Assembly (NCBI GenBank): GCA_030651905.1
Contig: JAUSBS010000116.1
Span: 1-40,486, forward strand
DNA length: 40,486 bases
Reading direction: 5' to 3'
From: Coriobacteriia bacterium
GTDB taxonomy: Bacteria > Actinomycetota > Coriobacteriia > Anaerosomatales > PALSA-660
Below are positions 32,590 to 39,399 of this stretch, in pieces. The notes beneath the pieces are model-generated. The model saw nothing but the letters and a program-made list of their open reading frames with translations, was not told where the DNA came from and made no database searches. Positions within the stretch are counted from its first letter, which is position 1; the number at the start of each line of letters is the position of its first letter. A program made the translations under genes and the position numbers.

Positions 32590-32688
32590 GTTCAGGCGGA
32601 TAAGCAGGGAAGTGCGTCCATAGTGTGTTTCACATCGCCCTCGCCGGGCCTGCTTGCCTGAACAACATGCACTGCTCCGGCGAGGGCG
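32590..32688 (+). promoter_or_regulatory. structured hemA leader, candidate pseudoknot
   Basis: Stem 1 pairs 32590-32597 with 32656-32663 (8 bp) and 32602-32608 with 32649-32655 (7 bp), separated by a 4-base bulge GGAT. Stem 2 pairs CGCCCTCGCCGG (32636-32647) with its exact complement at 32677-32688 (12 bp). The order 1a-2a-1b-2b is that of an H-type pseudoknot, with only one base between 2a and 1b. A small hairpin (TGTG-TTT-CACA, 32624-32634) lies in the first loop. It begins at the expected transcription start, and no known riboswitch consensus was recognised. Confidence 0.6.
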
Positions 32689-32760
32689 TACCTATGCCCA
32701 AGAGACGTGGCCGATCCGGCCGCGGATGCGCTTCCCAGCGAGGAGCCTGACGGCGAGCAC

Positions 32761-34122
32761 ATGCACCTGACCCTGGTCGGACTCAGCCACAAGACAGCCC
32801 CGATCGAGATCCGCGAGAAGCTCACCTTCCCCGCGCATCGACAGGCCGACGCGCTGTCCGACCTCATCTGTGGGGTCCAGGTATCCGAAGCGGTCATCCT
32901 CTCGACGTGCAATCGCACGGAGATCTACGCGGTCACCACGGGAGCGCAGGACGGCGTCGATGCCGTCATCGACTTCGCCTGCGGCCACCATGGACTCGAC
33001 CGGGCCCAGCTCGAGCCCTACCTCTACGTCTCGCAGGGCGACGCCGTCGTCCGCAACCTGTTCCGCGTCGTGGCGTCGCTCGACTCGAAGGTCGTGGGCG
33101 AGGCCCAGATCCTCGGCCAGGTCAAAGAGGCCTACGACCACTCGTTCGCGAACGGCGCCGCCGGTCGCGTCTTCAACAAGCTGTTCCGCCAGAGCTTCGA
33201 GGTGGGTAAGCGGGTGCGCTCCGAGACCGCGATCGGGGAGGCGGCCGTCTCGATCAGCTACGCCGCGGTCGAGCTGGCGCGCAAGGTCTTCGACACGCTG
33301 GCCGGACGCACCATCCTCGTGCTGGGTGCCGGCAAGATGAGCGAGCTCACCGCGAAGCACCTGGTATCGCAAGGCGTGCACAGCGTGCTCGTGGCGAACC
33401 GCACGTATGAGCGCGCGGTCGAACTCGCCGAGAGATTCGAGGGCGAGGCGATCCGCTACGACGACCTCTTCACCCGCATGCGTGATGCCGACATCGTCAT
33501 CTCCTCGACCGGCGCGACGCACTACGTCGTTCATCGCGCGGACGTGGCCGGGGTCATGCGAAAGCGCTCCGGGCGGCCGCTCTTCCTCATCGACATCGCC
33601 GTGCCTCGCGACATCGAGCCTGCGGTCAACGAACTCCGTGACGTCTTCCTCTACGACATCGATGACCTGAGCGGGGTCGTCGAATCCAACCTCGAGGACC
33701 GTCAGCGCGAGGCGCGCCAGGCGCAGGTCATCATCGACGAGGAGTTCCGCGCGTTCGAGGCGTGGCTCGAGTCGATGGAGGTCGTCCCGACGATCGCCGC
33801 CATCCGCGCGAAGGCCGAGTCGCTGCGTACCGAGGAGCTGGACCGGGCGCTGAAGCGGCTGGACGGACTGTCCGAGAAGGACAGGGCCACGGTCGAAGCG
33901 CTCTCGCAAGCGATCGTGAGCAAGATGCTGCACGGTCCGACGGCGCGGCTCAAGAGCGCTGCGGCCGAGAAGGACGGGTACCAGTACGTGGACACCGCCC
34001 GCCGCCTCTGGGGGCTCGACGCGGACGGGGAGCGGGCGAAGCGCGCGCATGGTCTGCGCGGGCTGCTGCGCCTTCCCGAGAAGCCGCGCAAGGACGAGAC
34101 GGGAGAGGGACTTGGCAGCTGA
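32761..34122 (+). CDS. hemA: glutamyl-tRNA reductase
   Basis: HemA reduces glutamyl-tRNA to glutamate-1-semialdehyde with NADPH, the committed step of tetrapyrrole synthesis. From the ATG at 32761 the protein has 453 residues, starting MHLTLVGLSHKTAPIEIREK as family members do. The catalytic Cys50 is in ILSTCNRTEIYA. The NADPH site is ILVLGAGKMSELTAKHL, and the C-terminal dimerisation helices follow (about 320-430). A GTG at 32707 is also in frame, and AGGAG lies 15 bases before the ATG, so the start is not fully settled. The long structured leader suggests control before or during translation. It overlaps hemC by 11 bases. No hemL is in the window. Confidence 0.95.
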   Translation: MHLTLVGLSHKTAPIEIREKLTFPAHRQADALSDLICGVQVSEAVILSTCNRTEIYAVTTGAQDGVDAVIDFACGHHGLDRAQLEPYLYVSQGDAVVRNLFRVVASLDSKVVGEAQILGQVKEAYDHSFANGAAGRVFNKLFRQSFEVGKRVRSETAIGEAAVSISYAAVELARKVFDTLAGRTILVLGAGKMSELTAKHLVSQGVHSVLVANRTYERAVELAERFEGEAIRYDDLFTRMRDADIVISSTGATHYVVHRADVAGVMRKRSGRPLFLIDIAVPRDIEPAVNELRDVFLYDIDDLSGVVESNLEDRQREARQAQVIIDEEFRAFEAWLESMEVVPTIAAIRAKAESLRTEELDRALKRLDGLSEKDRATVEALSQAIVSKMLHGPTARLKSAAAEKDGYQYVDTARRLWGLDADGERAKRAHGLRGLLRLPEKPRKDETGEGLGS

Positions 34123-35077
34123 GCGCGCTTCACTCGTCATCGGCACGCGGGGCAGCAAGCTGGCTCTGTGGCAGAGCGAGTACATCAAGACGAAGTTGGA
34201 GGCCCTCACGGGTCTTCCGGTCTGGCTCACGATCATCAAGACGACGGGCGACAAGATCCTCGACGTGCCGCTGGCGAAGGTGGGCGGCAAGGGGCTGTTC
34301 ACCAAGGAGCTCGAGGTCGAACTCGAGGCGGGCACCGTCGACCTGTGCGTCCATTCGATGAAGGACGTGCCGACGGAGCTGCCCCAAGGTCTCATGATCG
34401 GCGCGATGCCCGAGCGGGTCGATCCGCGCGACGCGATCGTCTCCGGCGCGGGCTTCGACCTGAAGAGCCTGCCCGCCGGCGGGCGCGTCGGAACGTCGTC
34501 GCTGCGCCGCCGGGCGCAGTTGCTGGCGCTTCGGCCCGACCTTGAGATCGTGGATATCCGCGGCAACCTCGACACCCGCATGCGCAAGGCCGAGAACGGC
34601 GAGGTCGACGCGGTCATCCTCGCCTCGGCCGGCATCACCCGCATGGGCTGGGCCGACCGCATCACGACCTACATCGACACCGACTCGATGTGCCCGGCCG
34701 TCGGCCAGGGCGCCATCGGCATCGAGATACGCAGCGACGACGACTACATGCTCGGCGTATGCGAGCGACTCACGGACCTCGAGACCATGGCGTGCGTGAG
34801 CGCAGAGCGCGTCGTGATGCGCACGCTCGAAGGTGGCTGCCAGGTGCCCATCGGAGCCTACTGCCGCTTCGAGGACGACATGCTCGTCATGGACGGCGTC
34901 GTGGCCAGCGTCGACGGTACTCGCGTCGTGCGCTACCGCCTCGAGGGAAGCCCTGCCGAGCCCGAGATCCTCGGCGCGGCCATGGTGGAGCGCCTGCTGG
35001 AGCTCGGCGCCGGCGAGATCCTCGCCGAGGTGCGCGCTGCCTCCGGCGAGTCGGTCAGCACCCTGCTGGAGGAGTAG
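34112..35077 (+). CDS. hemC: porphobilinogen deaminase
   Basis: HemC joins four porphobilinogen units into hydroxymethylbilane. The 321-residue protein starts LAAERASLVIGTRGSKLALW from a TTG at 34112, which sits 6 bases after GGGAG. The dipyrromethane-cofactor cysteine is Cys243 in LEGGCQVPIGAY. Other signatures are VHSMKDVPTELPQGL and GTSSLRRRAQLLALRPDL. An in-frame ATG at 34049 would lie further inside hemA and adds a Cys/Arg-rich leader, so it is rejected. The next gene begins 4 bases after the stop. Confidence 0.95.
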   Translation: MAAERASLVIGTRGSKLALWQSEYIKTKLEALTGLPVWLTIIKTTGDKILDVPLAKVGGKGLFTKELEVELEAGTVDLCVHSMKDVPTELPQGLMIGAMPERVDPRDAIVSGAGFDLKSLPAGGRVGTSSLRRRAQLLALRPDLEIVDIRGNLDTRMRKAENGEVDAVILASAGITRMGWADRITTYIDTDSMCPAVGQGAIGIEIRSDDDYMLGVCERLTDLETMACVSAERVVMRTLEGGCQVPIGAYCRFEDDMLVMDGVVASVDGTRVVRYRLEGSPAEPEILGAAMVERLLELGAGEILAEVRAASGESVSTLLEE

Positions 35078-35081
35078 AAGG

Positions 35082-36638
35082 ATGGAGCGAGACTTGAGCG
35101 ACGCGATCGTCTATCTCATCGGCGCCGGTCCGGGCGACCCCGGCCTGATCACCGTGAAGGGCGTCGAGTGCCTGGAGAAGGCGGACGCGGTCATCTACGA
35201 CTACCTCGCCAACCCGCGCTTCCTCGGCTACGCGCGCCCCGACGCCGAGGTCGTCTACGTCGGCAAGAAGGGCTTCACCGAGCACGTCACCCAAGAGCAG
35301 ATCAACGCCATCATCATCGAGAAGGCGCTGGCCGGCGGCGGCCAGATAGTCGCGCGCCTCAAGGGTGGCGACCCGTTCATCTTCGGACGCGGCGGCGAAG
35401 AGGCGCTCGCGCTCGTGGAAGCGGGCGTGCGTTTCGAGGTCGTGCCGGGCATCTCGAGCGGCTACGCCGCCCCCGCCTACGCCGGCATCCCGGTCACGCA
35501 CCGCGGTATCACCACCGAGATGGCCTTCGTCACCGGACATGAGGACCCCACCAAGGAGACCTCGGACATCGAGTGGGAGCACCTTGCCAAGGGCGTCGGC
35601 ACAGTGTGCTTCTACATGGGGATCAAGAACCTCCCGAGCATCGTGGAGAACCTCGTCAAGTACGGCCGCCCCGCCACAACGCCGGTGGCGCTCGTCCGCT
35701 GGGGCACCACGCCTCGCCAGCAGGTACTCGTCGGCACGCTGGCCGACATCGCGGACAAGGCCGTCGCGGCGAAGTTCAAGGCGCCCGCGATCACGGTCGT
35801 CGGCGAGGTCGTGAAGCTTCGCGAGAAGCTGAAGTGGTTCGAGGATCGGCCGCTGTTCGGTCGTACGGTGGTCGTGACCCGCAGCCGCGAGCAGGCCTCC
35901 GCGCTCACCGACCGGCTGACCGATCTGGGCGCCGAGGTCCTCGAGTTCCCGACGATCCGCGTGATCGAGCCTGAGAGCTGGGAGCAAGTCGACGAGGCGA
36001 TCCGCCACATCGGCGACTACGGCTGGATCGTGTTCACGTCCGTGAACGGCGTGGACGCGTTCTTCGATCGACTCGAGAACGCCGACCTCGATGCGCGCGC
36101 GCTCAGCCGCGCGCTCGTGGCCGCGATCGGGCCCGCCACCGCGGCCAAGTGCATCGAGCGCGGCGTGCGTCCGGACTACGTCCCCGAGGAGTACCGCGCC
36201 GAGGGTGTGCTCGAGGGCTTCCTCGAGCGCGGCGTTGGCGAAGGCACGCGTGTACTCATCCCGCGCGCGCTCGAGGCGCGCGAGGTCCTGCCCGAGACCC
36301 TGCGGGAGCGCGGCGCCATGGTCGATGTGGTGCCTGTCTATCGAACCGTGCTCGGCGCCGGTGAGGGCAGCGTGCTGGAGCGGCTCGCCGACCACGCCGT
36401 GGACGTCATCACATTCACATCGTCATCCACGGTGCGCAACTTCGTGGATCTTGCGAGCGGCATCGACCTTGCTGACGCGACGCGTGACCTTCTCGTAGCG
36501 TCGATCGGTCCGATCACCTCGGACACAGCACGCGAGCTGGGCCTGACCGTCGGCGTCGAGGCGGCCGAGTACACCATCCCCGGCCTCGTGCAGGCCGTTG
36601 CCAGGCACTTCTGCGTCGACATCGACGAGGACGACTAG
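35082..36638 (+). CDS. cobA-hemD: fused uroporphyrinogen-III C-methyltransferase / uroporphyrinogen-III synthase
   Basis: This 518-residue protein combines two enzymes. Residues 8-245 are the SAM-dependent methyltransferase that makes precorrin-2, with LIGAGPGDPGLIT, ARLKGGDPFIFGRGGEE, VPGISSGYAAPAYAGIPVTH and FYMGIKNLP. Residues 258-515 are uroporphyrinogen-III synthase, with RTVVVTRSREQASAL, IVFTSVNGVDAF and VITFTSSSTVRNF. Fusion channels uroporphyrinogen III directly to precorrin-2. This suits an organism that makes heme from siroheme and lacks uroporphyrinogen decarboxylase; such fusions are known in clostridia and actinobacteria. The ATG at 35082 follows GAAGG. Confidence 0.96.
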   Translation: MERDLSDAIVYLIGAGPGDPGLITVKGVECLEKADAVIYDYLANPRFLGYARPDAEVVYVGKKGFTEHVTQEQINAIIIEKALAGGGQIVARLKGGDPFIFGRGGEEALALVEAGVRFEVVPGISSGYAAPAYAGIPVTHRGITTEMAFVTGHEDPTKETSDIEWEHLAKGVGTVCFYMGIKNLPSIVENLVKYGRPATTPVALVRWGTTPRQQVLVGTLADIADKAVAAKFKAPAITVVGEVVKLREKLKWFEDRPLFGRTVVVTRSREQASALTDRLTDLGAEVLEFPTIRVIEPESWEQVDEAIRHIGDYGWIVFTSVNGVDAFFDRLENADLDARALSRALVAAIGPATAAKCIERGVRPDYVPEEYRAEGVLEGFLERGVGEGTRVLIPRALEAREVLPETLRERGAMVDVVPVYRTVLGAGEGSVLERLADHAVDVITFTSSSTVRNFVDLASGIDLADATRDLLVASIGPITSDTARELGLTVGVEAAEYTIPGLVQAVARHFCVDIDEDD

Positions 36639-36677
36639 CGCCCGCATGGGCGACCAACGGAAAGGACCAGCACAGAC

Positions 36678-37889
36678 ATGATCGGTATCTCGAAGCTCTA
36701 TTGCGGCGCCGTTGAGCCGGGCGACGTCTTGCGCTACGACCGCGACAGCTCCAAGCTGCCCAGCGAGCTGCTCCAGTTCTCGCGCGACAAGAAGCCCGTC
36801 GTCGTGTGGAACTGCACGCAGAAGTGCAACCTCAAGTGCGTGCACTGCTACGCGCAGTCGGAGGACCGCGACTACGCCGGCGAGATGTCCACCGACGAGG
36901 CCAAGACGATGATCGACGACCTTGCCGCATGGGGCGCGCCGGTCCTGCTGTTCTCCGGCGGAGAGCCGACGCTTCGCAAGGACCTGCTCGAGCTCATGCG
37001 GTATGCCAAGGGCAAGGGCATGCGCGTCGTCATCTCCACCAACGGCACCCAGATCACGCCCGAGAAGGCGGCCCAGTACGCCGAGGTCGGCCTGAGCTAC
37101 GTGGGAGTGTCGCTCGACGGTGCTCGCGAGACGCATGACGCATTCCGCGGGATCCCGGGCAGCTTCGACAAGGCTATCGAAGGCATCCGCAACTCGATGG
37201 CCGCCGGCATCAAGGTCGGTCTTCGCATGACCATCAACAAGCGCAACTGGCAAGACATCAACGCCCTGTTCGACGTGATGGAGGCGGAAGGTATCCCGCG
37301 CGCCTGCTTCTACCACCTCGTCTACGCCGGCCGCGGCAGTGAGCTGATGAAGGAGGACCTGGACCACGAGGAGACGCGCAAGGCGGTGCGCCTCATCATG
37401 GACAGGACCAAGGCCATGTTCGACAAGGGTCTCGAGCCCGAGGTCCTGACCGTGGACAACCACGCCGACGGCCCGTTCCTCTACATGGAGATGCTGAAAG
37501 AGGATCCCGAGCGAGCGGCGGACGTGCTGCAGCTGCTTCAGTGGAACCAGGGCAACTCGACGGGCAACGGGATCGGCTGCGTCAGCTGGAACGGCGAGGT
37601 CTACGCCGACCAGTTCTGGCGCCACTTCTCCTTCGGCAACGTGCGGCAGCGTCCGTTCTCCGAGATATGGACGGATGTGTCCGGGGATACGGAGCAGAGC
37701 GAGCTCATGAAGCGCCTCAAGGACAAGCGCCCGTACGTGAAGGGCCGCTGCGCGGAGTGCACATGGCTGCAGGTCTGCGGCGGCAACTTCCGTGTGCGCG
37801 CCGAGGCTGCCACCGGCGACCTGTGGAACCCGGATCCCGCGTGCTACCTGACCGACGAGGAGATCGGGCTCGCTGGGGCCACCGACTAG
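36678..37889 (+). CDS. ahbC: radical SAM enzyme AhbC (12,18-didecarboxysiroheme deacetylase)
   Basis: AhbC removes the acetate side chains of didecarboxysiroheme to give Fe-coproporphyrin III in the alternative heme pathway. The 403-residue protein starts MIGISKLYCG, as AhbC/NirJ-type proteins do. It has the radical SAM motif with Cys50, Cys54 and Cys57 (CTQKCNLKCVHCYAQ), followed by LLFSGGEPTLRKDL. A C-terminal auxiliary iron-sulfur region follows (RCAECTWLQVCGGNFRVRAE, DPACYLTDEE). The stretch HADGPFLYMEMLKEDPERAA matches my memory of AhbC rather than NirJ. It ends the hemA operon before a strong hairpin. The partner siroheme decarboxylase genes ahbA/ahbB are not in the window. Confidence 0.9.
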   Translation: MIGISKLYCGAVEPGDVLRYDRDSSKLPSELLQFSRDKKPVVVWNCTQKCNLKCVHCYAQSEDRDYAGEMSTDEAKTMIDDLAAWGAPVLLFSGGEPTLRKDLLELMRYAKGKGMRVVISTNGTQITPEKAAQYAEVGLSYVGVSLDGARETHDAFRGIPGSFDKAIEGIRNSMAAGIKVGLRMTINKRNWQDINALFDVMEAEGIPRACFYHLVYAGRGSELMKEDLDHEETRKAVRLIMDRTKAMFDKGLEPEVLTVDNHADGPFLYMEMLKEDPERAADVLQLLQWNQGNSTGNGIGCVSWNGEVYADQFWRHFSFGNVRQRPFSEIWTDVSGDTEQSELMKRLKDKRPYVKGRCAECTWLQVCGGNFRVRAEAATGDLWNPDPACYLTDEEIGLAGATD

Positions 37890-37917
37890 CACCGCTACCT
37901 GCGGCGACGTACGCTAC

Positions 37918-37939
37918 GGACCCCCGGTCGCGGGGGCCC
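37918..37939 (+). terminator. hairpin after ahbC
   Basis: CCCCCG-GTCG-CGGGGG (37921-37936) forms a perfect 6-bp stem with a tetraloop, extendable by two pairs across a mismatch. It lies 29 bases after the ahbC stop and just before the tRNA promoter. No T run follows, but the position suits a terminator. Confidence 0.6.
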
Positions 37940-37945
37940 GCGAGA

Positions 37946-37974
37946 TTGACAAAGAGCGCCTCGCTCGGCATTCT
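37946..37974 (+). promoter_or_regulatory. promoter of tRNA-Ala
   Basis: A perfect -35 TTGACA (37946-37951), a 17-base spacer and CATTCT (37969-37974) lie 39 bases before the tRNA. Confidence 0.65.
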
Positions 37975-38013
37975 AGTCAAGCCTTCGCCACGGTCGGCGG
38001 GGTTTGAAAGTAC

Positions 38014-38089
38014 GGGGACGTGGCTCAGTTGGGAGAGCGCTGCCTTCGCACGGCAGAGGTCGGCGGTTCGAATCCGCTCGTCTCCACCA
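38014..38089 (+). tRNA. tRNA-Ala (anticodon CGC)
   Basis: The 76-base cloverleaf has a 7-bp acceptor stem with the G3-U70 pair that defines alanine tRNAs. It has a D-arm (GCTCAGTTGGGAGAGC), anticodon stem CTGCC/GGCAG with loop TTCGCAC (anticodon CGC, reading GCG), and a T-arm with GGTTCGAATCC. The terminal CCA is encoded. It has its own promoter and terminator between ahbC and the hemB unit. Confidence 0.97.
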
Positions 38090-38098
38090 GGATGTGAC

Positions 38099-38141
38099 GT
38101 CGGGGCGCAGCCGGATCGAACCGGTTGCGCCCCGACTTGTT
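38099..38141 (+). terminator. terminator of tRNA-Ala
   Basis: An uninterrupted 16-bp stem (38099-38114 with 38121-38136, one G-T pair) with loop ATCGAA is followed by TTGTT. It starts 10 bases after the tRNA, so it is a convincing intrinsic terminator. Confidence 0.85.
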
Positions 38142-38203
38142 CCACGGCATCGGACCGGAGTCTCTAGCGGGCACGGTCGAAGCATCGACGAAAAGGAGCA
38201 GGC

Positions 38204-38422
38204 ATGGAGACCGTCGCAACCGAGAGCACCGCGTTCCTCGACTGGTTCGCCACGTATGGCCAGGTCGGCTACATCGCACTGCAGATCGTGTACTGGGCCG
38301 TCGTCGGTTGGGCCGCGGTCTACGCTGCTGCTCAGGCGAAGCGGTTCGTCGACTTCAAGCTCGGTGTCGTGAGCAAGGCGAGCGCCAAGGCCGAACTTGC
38401 GGTAGAGGAGTTCGTGGACTGA
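38204..38422 (+). CDS. small single-span membrane protein upstream of hemB
   Basis: The 72-residue protein has one membrane segment (about 20-43, [20 protein letters not shown]) between a short acidic start and a C-terminal amphipathic helix ([19 protein letters not shown]). I recognise no family. AAGGAG supports the ATG, and the stop overlaps the hemB start as TGATG, so the two are translationally coupled. This coupling suggests a role with HemB or in anchoring heme synthesis at the membrane, but that is inference only. Confidence 0.75.
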   Translation: METVATESTAFLDWFATYGQVGYIALQIVYWAVVGWAAVYAAAQAKRFVDFKLGVVSKASAKAELAVEEFVD

Positions 38423-39399
38423 TGGACTTCCCGACGGTCCGTATGAGGCGGCTGCGCCGCAACGAGACGATCCGCTCGATGGTGCGGGAGACCACGCTGG
38501 ACGCGGCCGACCTCATCTACCCTCTGTTCGTGAAGTGGGGGACGGGTGTCCGCGATGAGGTCGCCTCGATGCCGGGCGTGTTCAACATCTCCGTCGATCA
38601 GCTCGAGGCTGAAGGACGTGAGCTGCTCGAGCTCGGCATCCCGGCCGTCATCCTCTTCGGATTGCCCGAGCACAAGGACGAGGCCGGCAGCGGCGCGTTC
38701 GATCCGGACGGCATCGTGCAGCAGGCCATCCGCGAGCTCAAGGCGAAGGTGCCGGAGCTCTACGTCATCACCGACGTGTGCATGTGCGAATACACCTCGC
38801 ACGGGCACTGCGGCGCGCTCGACGAGGGCGGCTGTGTGATCAACGACGTGACGCTGGAGATGCTGGCGTCGGTCGCGGTCAGCCACGCGGAGGCCGGCGC
38901 CGACATGGTCGCGCCGTCCGACATGATGGACGGCCGCGTGGCCGCCATCCGCGCCGCGCTTGACGCCGAGGGTTTCACCGACATCCCGATCATGGCCTAC
39001 TCGGCGAAGTACGCGAGCGCCTACTACGGCCCGTTCCGCGACGCGGCGGACAGTGCTCCCGCGTTCGGCGACCGCAAGCAGTATCAGATGGACGCGGCCA
39101 ACGCCGAGGAGGCGATCCGGGAGACCGGACTCGACATCGCAGAGGGTGCCGACATCGTCATGGTCAAGCCCGCACTCGCCTACATGGACATCATCCGGCG
39201 GGTCAAGGACGCCTTCGCGATGCCGACCGCGGCCTACAACGTCTCCGGCGAGTACGCGATGGTGAAGGCCGCCGCGCGCAACGGATGGATAGACGAGCAG
39301 CGTGTGGTGCTCGAGACGCTCACCGGCTTCAAGCGAGCGGGCGCGGACCTCATCCTGACGTATCACGCGAAGGACGCGGCGAGGTGGCTGCGTGGCTGA
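38422..39399 (+). CDS. hemB: delta-aminolevulinic acid dehydratase (porphobilinogen synthase)
   Basis: HemB joins two 5-aminolevulinate molecules into porphobilinogen. The 325-residue protein has the zinc-binding cysteines in [14 protein letters not shown], so it is the Zn-dependent type. The two active-site lysines lie in [17 protein letters not shown] and [13 protein letters not shown]. The N-terminal [20 protein letters not shown] is also typical. The ATG at 38422 overlaps the small membrane protein stop. A longer in-frame start at 38125 lies in the tRNA terminator and is rejected. Its end overlaps ahbD by 8 bases. Confidence 0.97.
   Translation: MDFPTVRMRRLRRNETIRSMVRETTLDAADLIYPLFVKWGTGVRDEVASMPGVFNISVDQLEAEGRELLELGIPAVILFGLPEHKDEAGSGAFDPDGIVQQAIRELKAKVPELYVITDVCMCEYTSHGHCGALDEGGCVINDVTLEMLASVAVSHAEAGADMVAPSDMMDGRVAAIRAALDAEGFTDIPIMAYSAKYASAYYGPFRDAADSAPAFGDRKQYQMDAANAEEAIRETGLDIAEGADIVMVKPALAYMDIIRRVKDAFAMPTAAYNVSGEYAMVKAAARNGWIDEQRVVLETLTGFKRAGADLILTYHAKDAARWLRG

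Noticed and set aside
32692-34665. 657-codon open frame on the minus strand opposite hemA and hemC
   Set aside because: It is the antisense of two clear enzymes, has Arg/His/Asp-rich composition typical of high-GC shadow frames and shows no domain.
37981-38000. tRNA or RNA gene directly before tRNA-Ala
   Set aside because: Only the 5' leader of the tRNA transcript is visible between the promoter and base 38014.
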